A program made the translations under genes and the position numbers. From positions 26,611,729-26,675,728 of the forward strand of contig CM049314.1 of the NCBI GenBank assembly GCA_026874595.1: a stretch of 64,000 bases of DNA. The letters are read 5' to 3'. Below the pieces are notes generated by a model, which saw nothing but the letters and a program-made list of their open reading frames with translations, ran no database searches and was not told the origin of the DNA. The stretch comes from Sipunculus nudus. Lineage: Eukaryota > Annelida > Sipuncula > Golfingiida > Sipunculidae. Positions 14,838-25,453 of this stretch are shown piece by piece. Positions within the stretch are counted from its first letter, which is position 1. Each line of letters opens with the position of its first letter.

Positions 14838-17615
14838 TAGCTCAGCTGATAATAAGTCATCTGCATGAAGTATAGTCGTGGTCCATTGTCCGACGTTCGT
14901 CCGTCCCTCCGTAGATCTGGCACGTTTAGACCTAGGAATCCAAAATTCGGCATAATGTTAGGTGTCCCCAGGATCTCCTGCCAAGCCGAAAACTGGGTCT
15001 TTGCGACTTCGTTCATTTGAGAAATTAAGGAAAAAATGCCTAATATAAAAACCACTCATCTGTTTCTCCTCATATTTAACATGAATATTCCTCTATATAT
15101 AGTTCCTGTGTACATGCAAGAAATTAAGTCTATTAAGTATAATTTTTTTAAAGTTATGGGCCCAAACATAATAGACTTTATAAAAAAATCAGGAAAAATA
15201 TTTACTCACTTAACATGAAAAATTTTGAAACTAGAGTCTATTTTACCAAGTATATAACTATGTTTGATTACGATTCAATTGTTTACCCAAAATTAGATCT
15301 GAATTTTGTAAATTTTTTAAGTTATTAGCATAAAAATAAAATCAGTACCTTAAGTTTTGCCCAACTTTGACCATGGCACTTTTTTTTCCTGTTAGTACCA
15401 TTGATTTAATTTTCACATCATGTAAACATAAATATTTAATTTGTTTAAATCTGAAATTTGAAAAAAGCTTGAAAATTAGTCTTGTTACTTATTTTTTGCT
15501 TGAGGCTCTATTGTAGTCATTTCCTTTGATAACAGATTAAAGATGCAGGGTCCCACTCCAGGTCACTGGAATTCAGCTATGCAAGGGTTTCTGATTTGTT
15601 ACAGTCACTGGGGGAGATCCCCTGCTGTGACAGGTGTACTGTTATTTTCATATCACCACCCCAATCCCCCCCCCCCCCCCCCGCAAACCCAACCCATCAA
15701 GTGTTATGCAGTAATTGTTATTGTTTTCACTGTATCTCCTTAATTGTAATGCTGTTTCCACTCCAATATACACAAACTTTCCTTAAAAGGATGTAATCCA
15801 GAAGATGCCATGTTGTGTTTATGTAGCATTTTTAAAGAAATCAATTTTCTTTTAAATGATTAAAACAAATATAATTTAACCCATCAGTATGCTTAAATTT
15901 ATAAAATATGAAGCACATTATGGATAAATAAAGACACAATTTAAAATTTTGAAATATAAATCAAGTATTTTTTTTTATATATTTATTGTATTCCCAGACA
16001 AAGTCGGGGGATACTATGTTTTCATCCGGTCCCGCCGCCGCTGCCGCCGCCGCATATAAATCTTGTTGGCGTGATAACTCAAAAATATTTCACGGATCTT
16101 TACCAAACTTGATATATGTATAGATATGGGTGAGAGGACGACACCTATTTAAAATGAGGTCATGACCTTGACTAGGAGAGTGTCCTTGACTTTGAATATG
16201 TCTAATTTTGGGGAAAATCACACAAATTCTTAAATATCTCAAGAAATCTTTCATGGATTGATCCCAAAATCAAGTTGATGGAAGATCATGGATAGGGTTG
16301 TCAGGTTCCAGAAACTGGTGGCGCCACCTATTATTCTTTACTTGTTTTCGTGCCGTTTAATACCCCCAAAATTGCTACTTGACAGTACTGTGAGCATTAT
16401 AAGTCAAACACTAATGGACAGATTTCTTTTATATTATGCATATACATAAATATTGGATATGGGATGATGTTTATTTAAATTGGGGTCATGACCTTTCCTA
16501 TGAGTGGCCTTGACCTTGAATATTGCCATATATGGTGAAAATCACACAAAATAATTAATATCTCAATAAGGAATGCATGGATTGGTCCAAAAATCAACTT
16601 GACCGAAGATCTAGGATAGTAATGTCATGTACCGGAAACAGGTGGCGCCACCTGTTATTCTTTTACTTGTTTTCGTGCCGTTTAATACCCCCATAATTGC
16701 CACTTAACAGTACTGTGAGCATTATAAGTCAAAAACTATCAGCCAGATTTCTTTCATATTATTCATGTACATAGACATGGGTTATGGGATGATGTATATA
16801 TACATTGGGGTTGTGGCCTTTCAATTAATTAATTGTTGCTGAAGATGGGGGTCTATTCTTAAAGGGGGGGGGGGATTCTGGCGATACTATGGCACCTGCG
16901 GTGCCAAGAAATATCTAGTTGTTTTGCAGATTTAAAGATTTATTTTTGTGGTAAAAAATAAATAAACATTTGTATGCATGATGTGGTGTTATCTGACGAG
17001 ATTGAGATTTATGAAAATGCAATTGAAAATTATGAATCAACTTTTATATTCAGTTATATATGTTATATTGGAAATGTATAGAAATGTAAACTTATAATAA
17101 AAAAAAATTGATGTGATAAAAAAATGAGGATCTGATACAAACATTTGTTCATTACTTTCCTGCCTCAGCAGAATTGGAGATCAGCCTTTATTTACCCTGT
17201 ATTTATGTTGTTAATTAGATATATTTCAACTGTATACATGTCATAAAATAAAAAAAAATACATATATATTAAATAATATATATTATGCAAAAAAAATAGA
17301 TTCAATTAAACAAATGTGTAAACTACTGAAATGTCAACAGTTAATCAAAAAGCCAACTAATGATCATGGTAATAGTACAGATCATTTGTTCACAAACTGC
17401 TCACATGCTTCAGTTTCAACATAGGAAACACATGGTTAGGTCACATAATATTATTTGCAACAATTTTTTGCTCATCAATACAAACAAATCATATAAACTA
17501 ACCATAGCCTATATTACCTCTTCCTCTTACACTTTATCTCCATTTGATATTATTTTAGATTTTTACCTTCAAGGTCAACTTCAGCTGAGCACAGTGACCC
17601 ATGGGTCCCTTGTTT
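14838..17615 (+). mobile_element. Family H Helentron-like element (E-type termini, different core)
   Basis: The 5' end is AGCTCAGCTGA followed by a CGTCCGTCC stretch. The 3' region has the inverted copy CAGCTGAGC (17,585 onward), then a hairpin GACCCATGGGTC and a terminal TTGTT. This layout (short 5' motif, internal inverted copy, 3' hairpin, T-rich end) is that of Helentron-type rolling-circle elements. Its core matches 43,160-43,700. It is interrupted by family B at 15,992-16,918. No transposase or helicase coding is visible. Confidence 0.55.
15992..16918 (+). mobile_element. Family B Helitron (canonical TC...hairpin...CTAG ends)
   Basis: The 5' end TCCCAGACAAAGTCGGGGG forms a hairpin and is followed by GGATACTATG, as in family A. 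The 3' end has a clean hairpin GGCACC-TGC-GGTGCC, then ten bases and CTAG, which is the textbook Helitron 3' terminus. Two ~325-bp core units carry GGTGGCGCCACC at ~16,317 and ~16,640. A poly-G tract lies at ~16,865. No ORF, so a non-autonomous copy. A related 5' fragment lies at 41,559. Confidence 0.75.
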
Positions 17616-17866
17616 AATACATGTATTAGATCATTAAAATACATGGATCAGAACACCCAGTAAATTATACAATAAAGAATGAATTTGAGATGGGCATGTT
17701 AAATATTTATTAACTGAAATAAAAACATCAATTGTATGAATTCATATCAACCTTTACAATAAAAACAAAGGTTTACATAATATAATGTGACCATTGAAAC
17801 CTATGTTGTGTATAGCAAGGCCATGCCAGCACCAGTCATGACAGGTTATGTAACACACTCTAAGAA

Positions 17867-18006
17867 ATAAGGGTTCCATGGGCATCCCTGGGGAACTCTG
17901 TAGTTTCAGGTGGAAACTGGGTGGTTCTGTATGCGTTAAAATGGTTCTGTGCAAGCGACAGCATTCTTTTCAATAAAGCAGGTTCCACAGCCACGTGAAG
18001 GGTTCC
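17867..18006. repeat. GGTTCC-rich repeat, left block
   Basis: Several GGTTCC/GGTTCT/GGAAC words occur in 140 bp. A related, denser block lies at 21,281-21,466 and resembles this one in reverse complement (AAGGGTTC ends), so the two may be termini of one diverged element or two independent insertions. Confidence 0.35.
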
Positions 18007-18428
18007 TCAGACGGAGTCATATGACCTTTTGCGCACGATACACGATACCCGTGTTTTCTTTGCTAAAAGAAGCTGAATGTGGAAAGGGCACAGCACTGAA
18101 GAATATTTGAAAATCAGATAAGTATAAGACTTTTTAACTAACAGAAACAATTTGATCTTGATTTATAAAATTGTTGGAAGCAGACCCAACTGTAATATTT
18201 ATTATCAGCAGGTTTATCTGATGGACTGGCTTTAATTGTCTATCTGTTGTACTGGTCAGTCCTGGCCATCAGTGACCGTAATAGACCCGAAATGACAAGA
18301 TGGCAGGTTTCCTGCTGGAGGGATAAATATACGGCCCACTAGTAGTGTGAAGATTCAGGAGGTCGGACATGTTTATTGCTGGACTGTATGTATGACTATG
18401 ACATTGCTGTGTATACATTTTGTTTCAG

Positions 18429-18555
18429 TGAAGACCCAGCTTGGCCTGCTGTACAGCGAATACCTTTAGAATACCCTCCCATGCAGACGACATTCACTTT
18501 TGACTTTTCCACCATGATTGACCAGCTGCCTTTCTTACAGAAGAACATGATGTGA
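18429..18555 (+). CDS. Candidate terminal exon, unknown product
   Basis: A pyrimidine-rich acceptor ending TTTCAG precedes an open frame that starts EDPAWPAVQ and ends with a TGA at 18,553-18,555 (about 41 codons). Composition looks protein-like, but no domain is recognised, no upstream exon can be joined, and no nearby AATAAA clearly belongs to it. It may be chance. Confidence 0.2.
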
Positions 18556-19860
18556 CCGAATTTCATTATGAGCAGAACATTACTTGTTTGAAATGCAATA
18601 GAAATATTTATCGAAGAAAATGCGGTTACAATAAGTGACCAATTTTAAGATATAAACACAGTAGAAAATGGGCCTTTATTCAAAGTAGTACTATTTATTT
18701 TTACCAAAAATGCTGTCTCAAATATTATGGGAAATTAATACAGTACCACTAATATTATGGATATTATTAGGACCCCCTCCCCCTTGAGTCCCATGTTATG
18801 AACAAATAAATAATAAATAAATATTATGATTACAAAATATATTATATGAATGTATATACAATTTATTTTTATTTTTTTTTTTGCCATTTTCACACATTTA
18901 TTCTTTTTAACTTGCTAAATGGCTTGGCCGGAGATCTCAAAGAATATGGTGTGATAGTTGTAACATTTTACAAAGTTGCTTCAAATTTGTACAAAAATAA
19001 ACCATTAATTTCCCAACAAAATCATGCTCGGGTTTGCAATTTATTTTGATCTCATATTTATCCATTGTTTGATTAAAATATAGCCATCTTAAACTTTAAT
19101 TTTTTTTAATACTTACAGGCTTCATTATCTCATCATTCAGCATTTTGCCTTGGAAAATGAAGTCGTGCTTTCTTTTTCTGTCATCATGCAGAGTTTAAAT
19201 TGAAATAGCCAACAAGTTTTTTTTTTCATTTTTTGGGTATAAGTATGAAATTGAATAAAGGTTTATGCAGACATATATTTATAAATTCCTGAAATTTGCA
19301 ATACATTTCTCCAAAAATGTTACAAACAATTGTGTAAATGATAGACTCTAATATAATGTGGAGCGTTATGACAATGGGTCACATATTTCTATGTCATTAA
19401 GGCATGATATACATGTAAATGAACACACTGATTCGTAGGTAACTCCATTGATTTAAATAAAAAAATGATGTCACAATTCACATCCGCTCAATCTAAATAA
19501 ATATTGTTCTATATTTTCAGGGTGAGTGAAGACTCTTCGCTAAACAAAAGACCAATTATGAAGTATGAAGAGCTGAAGACGAAATGTTGAAATTTGTCAT
19601 GGTGGTAGTATCAAAGCAATTTATCTTGCCAAGTGCAAAAACGCATGCAGCATTTAAAATAACAACAAAAGTCCCAGCAACAAGAAAACCAGCTCTGAGC
19701 AGATTGTCATAAACTATACATTTATTATATATTTTATGATTGTCTATAACACGTTTATTTTGTCCTAGACCGATATGACCAGCTTTATTATCTTCTTGAA
19801 GTCATCTGAGCTTTGTTATAAAATGAAGTTTGGCACATGCATTTTGTGTGTATGAGGCCA

Positions 19861-20165
19861 GCGCATTAACTGTTAATGTCTAACAGGAAGTTAAGGCAGG
19901 CGCATACTGAGTGAAAGCAACAAAATATCCACTTGATATCTAAGAGGGAGTGAAGGTAGGCACATTCACATCGAGTGTGAAGCCAGCCACATTTGCTTTT
20001 GATATTCAGCTGCGAGTGAAGACAGGCACATACTGACCGAAGATAACCACATTTCACCTGATATTTAATAGGGAGTGATGGTAGGCACATTCACATCGAG
20101 TGTGAAGCCAGCCACATTTGCCGTTTTTTATCTGATAGTGAATGAAGGTAGTCACACACATTGCG
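19861..20165. repeat. Short minisatellite, ~62/125-bp period
   Basis: The phrase 'ggcacattcacatcgagtg' occurs at about 19,959 and 20,084 (125 bp apart), with diverged half-units between ('agtgaagacaggcacatactg'). The minus-strand Cys-rich open frame here is produced by the repeat. Confidence 0.6.
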
Positions 20166-20460
20166 TATGGCTGAACTCATTATAGAATTTGTTAATATAT
20201 TTATTTCTTTATTTAGAAATGTGTTTAATAATGTTAATAAGAACACTTCACCTACTTTGAGTTTTCTCATTTGAAAAAATTTTATTATTTTTACATCAAT
20301 TACACTTTATTCAAAAGAACTTTGAAAAACTGCTTGGCTTTAAATTTGAGAATGTCCCATTCAATAATTCAAAAGAGAATAATATTACAGTAAAAATGTC
20401 AAGTCAAATTCATCTAATTGCTTTGGTTACAATTGAAAATTTAAATTGTCTCTTTGACAG

Positions 20461-20631
20461 GCTATTATGCAGTTGGTTGATATTAACCTACGATGTCGTG
20501 CCATATGCTGCCAAATCAACAATGATGCTGGTGTTATAGAATCGATAGCAGAAGAATCATGTCATGCTTTCATCGTTGCTGATAGTATTCATGGAGAAAA
20601 TGGATGCAGAGTCACGTTTAAACGAATATGA
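20461..20631 (+). CDS. Candidate terminal exon with 3' UTR, unknown product
   Basis: An acceptor (CTCTTTGACAG) precedes an open frame of 56 codons, AIMQLVDINLRC... with four further cysteines, ending at TGA 20,629-20,631. An AATAAA lies 285 bp downstream followed by a T/GT-rich stretch, as expected for a last exon. No family recognised and no joined 5' exon. A non-coding transcript end is equally possible. Confidence 0.3.
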   Translation, partial: AIMQLVDINLRCRAICCQINNDAGVIESIAEESCHAFIVADSIHGENGCRVTFKRI

Positions 20632-20915
20632 AATTGATGGCTGCGTATATTGCATTATAAGCCTCAACTGGCCCAAGAAGGATCAACTAATTAGGATTTT
20701 TACAGTTAAATGTGTAAAGGGAAACAGAAAACCTATTCTATAAAGTTACTGCAACATAAACTTTGAAGCACACATATAAGAGGTAATACCAATTTTAGGA
20801 TTTCTGTAGTACCCTGTGTCACCATTCTAAGAGAGAAATCCTGAATGCTACATCCAATCATTTGCTTGTTCTGAACTGCACATATGTAGTATATGAATTG
20901 CTTCGTTTAAAGTTA

Positions 20916-20921
20916 AATAAA
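20916..20921 (+). terminator. Polyadenylation signal AATAAA
   Basis: AATAAA in a 3'-UTR-like stretch, followed within 35 bp by 'cttgtgtttttt' (GU/U-rich downstream element). It would serve the candidate exon at 20,461. Confidence 0.35.
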
Positions 20922-21280
20922 GTATGTTTACCCCCGTATTTTATTCTTGTGTTTTTTTACAGTTACTATCCATTTGATAAAAAAAAGTCCCCCATTAAAG
21001 TGTCATAATATCCAAGTGGAATGACATGCCAGTTGAGGGCATACCTCTGCCAAGGAAAAGGAATCGTGCTAGATCTGTTCCTTTATCTCGCCCTGCAGTG
21101 AATTTGAATTGGTCCTGTCTGGTTTGGTGTACTAGGTTCACCCAGAATATGTATAAACTGTCAAAGTTCCTGTCGGAACAAATAAGTCAAGGAACCCAGT
21201 TAATGTCTGTAGAACCATTCCTGGTTAATTTAAAAAAGGATCTTAATAATGGTTTTGCAAAGACCCAGCGGAAGTAATTA

Positions 21281-21466
21281 GCACCATACAAGGTTCCTCA
21301 AGGAACCAAAAATGTATTTACAGAACCTGAAAGGTTCCCCAGGGAACCCTTTTTGAGGGTTCCAGAAGGAACCTACATTCAGGGTTCCTCGGGGAACCAA
21401 GATGGGTTCCAAATATATGGCAAGCCAAAGAACCAAAATGGGTTCCACTTAGAACCCTTTATCAGC
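21281..21466. repeat. GGTTCC/GGAACC palindromic repeat block
   Basis: About a dozen GGTTCC or GGAACC words in 186 bp, often paired as short inverted repeats around 5-8 bp (for example GGTTCCTCAAGGAACC at the left). It ends with GAACCCTTT immediately before a short family H element. Possibly the terminus of a MITE; see 17,867-18,006. Confidence 0.45.
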
Positions 21467-21473
21467 TCAGCTG

Positions 21474-21671
21474 ACTATAAGTCATCTGAGCTATAGCGAT
21501 CACTCTTTGTTTGATCACTCTTATTCCTTACTCATCAATATAAACCTAGCATGTCAACCAACCATGGCCTATGTTACCTTTTCCTCCAAGACATCGCTTT
21601 TTGTTATTATTATAGATTTTTATCTTCCTGGTCAACTTCAGATGAGCACCGTGACACATGGGTCCCTTGTT
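21474..21671 (+). mobile_element. ~200-bp internally deleted family H element
   Basis: It has both termini of family H: AGCTCAGCTGACT with its hairpin partner at the left, and the 3' ~130 bp including the hairpin-like stretch ending CCCTTGTT at the right, matching 17,490-17,615. The whole core is missing. Confidence 0.6.
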
Positions 21672-22126
21672 TTATAGTCCCGCCATCAGTCATCATTAGA
21701 ATTTCTTGTTAACAAGATACATTTATCATAAACAAGTATTGCATTTCCCCCCCAAATGTGAAACAAGTATAATTTATCCATTTCCTGAACGAGGTTAATT
21801 CTGAGGAAATCTATGTTAAGTTACTCCTGTCACATATGAGTTACTGAAGATTTTTCCTCAGATTTGACACACAAGATGTTTCCTTCAAGTGTTAGAATTG
21901 TTTGAAAACTGGTGACTTGTGACCTTGATCTTCAAGATCTAATCTACAGAAATCTAGGATGATTGCATGTAACCCCCTAACTTTGGAGATATTTTCTTTA
22001 ACTTTTGGGGGAGGCCGATTGGGATTGGAGACATTTATATCTTAAACAAAGCCATACTACTGAATTTATTCTTTTATCATGTGTAAATAATTTTTACAAA
22101 ACCAAATTAAGGCTGTTTTGTTTTAG
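21672..22126. other. Spacer without recognised feature
   Basis: AT-rich; nothing supported beyond a pyrimidine-rich tract just before the candidate exon at 22,127. Confidence 0.4.
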
Positions 22127-22248
22127 CTTGTCTGAAGACTTTTAACAAAGAAGATCAACTAACGCCCAGAAGAGCCAGAGAGGATGTTTCTAACATCTGT
22201 CCTATCAGAAGTGTCCAGACAAAAAGAGGTCTTTTTGGCCAATGTTAG
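22127..22248 (+). CDS. Candidate terminal exon, Cys-containing peptide
   Basis: Acceptor 'gttttgttttag' then an open frame CLKTFNKEDQLTPRR... of 39 codons with three cysteines, ending at TAG 22,246-22,248. An AATAAA at 22,354-22,359 is followed by a TGTG-rich stretch. No family recognised. The exon would enter in phase 1, but no donor partner is identified. Confidence 0.25.
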
Positions 22249-22353
22249 TACGGGACTGAGGCGGGCAGCAATTAAGTGAAAGGAGAAGTATTCCGATATC
22301 ATATATGTCGTGTGTAACATTCAGTGCAACCTGACATACTGTGAAACATTAGA

Positions 22354-22359
22354 AATAAA
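22354..22359 (+). terminator. Polyadenylation signal AATAAA
   Basis: AATAAA about 105 bp after the stop of the candidate exon at 22,127, with a GT-rich stretch (22,405-22,418) downstream. Confidence 0.3.
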
Positions 22360-22414
22360 ATTTATAATTTTATGTGTCTTTTCTGATTTGGATGTTTTGC
22401 ATATTGGGTGTGTG

Positions 22415-22460
22415 TGTGAGGGAGAGAGAGACAGACAGACAGACAGACAGAGAGAAAGAG
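22415..22460. repeat. (GAGA)(CAGA)n microsatellite
   Basis: Runs of GAGAGA and CAGACAGACAGA directly precede the 180-bp satellite. Confidence 0.9.
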
Positions 22461-22477
22461 GTGTCATGGTGATATCA

Positions 22478-23410
22478 CAAAATGATCACCATGTGACCTC
22501 AGCATGTGTCATCTCTGTGACATGAAGAGAGTGCGATCAAGGTGAAATTACAGTATCACCATGTGACCTAAGCATGTGACATCACTGAGTCACCAGTGTG
22601 AGGTTACAAAATCCATGTCACAGTGAGGTCACAGCATGAGGTCTGTGTGAGCTTATCTGTGATGTCGTGGTGACATCAGCATGTGACATCTCTGTGATAT
22701 CGAGATAGACAGATCATTGTGAAGTCACAGTATGATCACCATGTGACCTAAGCATGTGACATCACTGTGTCACCAGTGTGAGGTTACAAAATTCATGTCA
22801 CAGTGAGGTCACAGCATGAGGTCTGTGTGAGCTAATCTGTGATGTCGTGGTGACATCAGCATGTGACATCTCTGTGACATCGGGATAGACAGATCATGGT
22901 GAAATAACAGTATGATCACCATGTGATCTAAGCGTGTGACATCACTGTGTCACCAGTGTGAGGTTACAAAATTCATGTCACAGTGAGATCACAGCATGAG
23001 GTCTGTGTGAGCTAATCTGTTATGTTGTGGTGACATCAGCATGTGACATCTCTGTGACATCGAGATAGACAGATCATGGTGAAGTCACAATATGATCACC
23101 ATGTGACCTAAGCATGTGACATCACTGTGTCACCAGTGGGAGGTTACAAAATCCATGTCACAGTGAGGTCACAGCACGAGGTCTGTGTGAGCTTATCTGT
23201 GATGTCGTGGTGACATCAGCATGTGACATCTCTGTGACATCAAGAAAGAGATATCAGGATGAAGTCGCAGTATGATCACCATGTGACCTAAGCGTGTGAC
23301 ATCACTGTGATACCAGTGTTAGGTTACAGATTTCATGTCACAGTGAGGTCACACGATGAGGTCATGTGATATAATATGTGATGCCATTGTGAGATCACCG
23401 TGATGTCAAA
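22478..23410. repeat. 180-bp satellite rich in TGANNTCA words
   Basis: Five copies with an exact 180-bp period (the phrase 'atgtgacctaagcatgtgac' or a close variant at 22,561, 22,741, 22,921, 23,101 and 23,281). Each unit holds TGAAGTCA, TGACATCA and TGAGGTCA palindrome-like words. It is followed by CCCGACTGGG and by a family A Helitron 3' end, so it probably sits inside a family A element. Confidence 0.9.
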
Positions 23411-23427
23411 TTCCCGACTGGGACATA

Positions 23428-23519
23428 CCTCACTCTATTTCCCCTTGCCACTCAATCCATGCCTCACTATCCGATTTTGGCAGATACATGTAGTCACTTG
23501 TCGGATACCCGTATTCTAG
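23428..23519 (+). mobile_element. Family A Helitron 3' terminus
   Basis: It contains 'ccttgccactcaatccatgc', an inverted partner of the family A 5' end (TTTTGGCAGA), and ends CGTATTCTAG at 23,519 followed by T. It matches the 3' end of the complete copy at 60,800-60,865. The 5' part of this copy is not seen; the 180-bp satellite abuts it. Confidence 0.65.
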
Positions 23520-23703
23520 TTTTAAAAGTTTACACATTTTTCTCTATTTTTGAGATATATAAATACAGACTAAATCTTGGCCTGTTGGTTAATCTGTTTG
23601 ATGCTTCAGTTGAATGGGTATATACTACCATTCTGGTGATAAAATTTCCTTTTGCGAATCTCTTCCCAGTCAGCTGAGCATCATGACCCATGGGTCACTT
23701 GTT
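23520..23703 (+). mobile_element. Family E 3' tail
   Basis: It continues the family E core after the family A insertion ('tttctctatttttgag'), then matches 42,830-43,005 closely and ends with CAGCTGAGC, the hairpin TGACCCATGGGTCA and CTTGTT. Confidence 0.65.
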
Positions 23704-25453
23704 TTAATAAAGAAAGGATTCAACAATCTTGTCGATTAATCATCTCCCCAACCCGGTAAAAAGCCCGGTATACTGGGTTTATCAGCTAGTAATAATATAA
23801 AACTAATTCGCTCAGTAGAATGTTGTTTAAATCCAGTTAACTTTACCTTTTACATTGGCAACTCGGCGATAATAATTATATCAGAGGGGTCATATTTCCC
23901 CAACGAACCCGATCCGACTTTGATTTGGTTAAAGGTTTTTCAGTTTACCCACGGGTTGCTTTTTTTTTTTAACCTGGTACCTGCGCATTCCATGCACGTG
24001 TACGCGCTGTGATCGTCATTTGTTAGCTCCCTAAACCACTGATCAGCGAAATACAGTTTACACGCGGGGTCAATCCAATTAAGGAAAAATACTGTTTGTC
24101 CGAAATAGGTAAAGGTGTTTGGCAGGTTCTTACGTATATTCACATACTTTGGCATCAGTTTGTAAAAGGCTGGGATCCATGGGGGAAATCACATTTTTGT
24201 TTCGATTTGATAGCCGTTTGTAAGCGTAGTGATCAGCGACATTTACAACTTCCAGCATCGGCCCCCTCTTTGCCCTGCATAACGATTACATAAAGCTCAC
24301 CAATAGACCTAAGAGTTTTTTTATAAATAGGATTTCACATTGTTATTTTAAATCAAATATTGGACAGGTTTAAATAGAAATCAGGCTGCGTCTGTGATCG
24401 TTAGATAACGACCTTCACATGTGTTGCCCGGCCATTTGTTGACACGTGCGGCCTGTGACTTGGCGGTAAACGGCAGAAACCTCATGCACGACAAGGTCGT
24501 CATATTAAACGTGCTGATACGAAGTTTGACTACTATTGTTTTGAATAATTTGATAATACTATACCCAAATATCGTAAAAGGGTAACATGTTACAGGCTTA
24601 ATTGATTTTTTTTTTTGCCGTTGAAAACTTGAATGAAAATCCCCCACGATTGCCAAACTGTCAGAGTTTTTCGGCGCCCGTTCTGCCGGGGCATGCAATT
24701 TGCTAAAGTTTGAGCTAGTCGGCAAATCAGAGATCCCTATTCAAGATATTATAGGTTTTAGACCCTCGTTATAAGATTAGTTAAATTTGTCAAGGTCATG
24801 CCAAAGATGAGTGATCTTTTGAATGTAAAGTTAAAACAATGGGCCGTTGTGTAGGCCTATTAAACCGCGACTGGCTATACTAAAGGGTAAATCACAAGCG
24901 CTTCAATTGCTGTTAGTGTAGATTTCGGTTAAATTTGTTACTTTTCTGAGTCATTTCAAGTATACTATAACTAATATATTTTACATTTCCTAGCCTTTTT
25001 ATCACACAATATGGTCCATCTTATTATAGATATTATTTTGCATTTGTGTTACAAGGCTTTTGATGTCGGCAACATGCATGGGTGAAGGTGCACTGACCGT
25101 CCATAAATTTTAATATCCTTGAAAATACTTTTCAGGTTCTTGAAAAGTGCTTGAAAATTGCTTGAAATTTTTCTCATGATAAGTGTACGAACCCTGTTTA
25201 AATGTGAATCTTATTGATGTTTTCATCAAATTATACCTGTCTGTTAATATCTATGAAAAGACAAAAATGGGACATTAACATTGAAAGTGTGATCTTTGAA
25301 GAAAACCATAGATTGCTTGGTTTTTTTTTTTTTGGTTCAAAACTCGGGCTTTGAGGCAGTGAGTAAAAATGTTGATTCTTGATTACTCCATCTGTACAAC
25401 TTTACTTTAAGTCTAAGTTTACTGAATAAAGCCAGTACTCTGATGTAATTTTT
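23704..25453. other. Unique-looking spacer, locally GC-richer at ~23,950-24,750
   Basis: No exon could be supported. 23,990-24,260 and 24,380-24,740 are less AT-rich and include a CACGTG E-box at ~23,995, so a regulatory region is possible. The longest open frame (minus strand, 24,381-24,725) has no recognisable domain. Confidence 0.35.

Noticed and set aside
21026-21277. 83-codon plus-strand open frame before the GGTTCC block
   Set aside because: No domain and no transcript signals. It may be part of the repeat element next to it.
24381-24725. 114-codon minus-strand open frame in a GC-richer stretch
   Set aside because: No recognisable domain, no splice or poly-A context, and its length is within chance for this composition. 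Kept only as a possible regulatory region.
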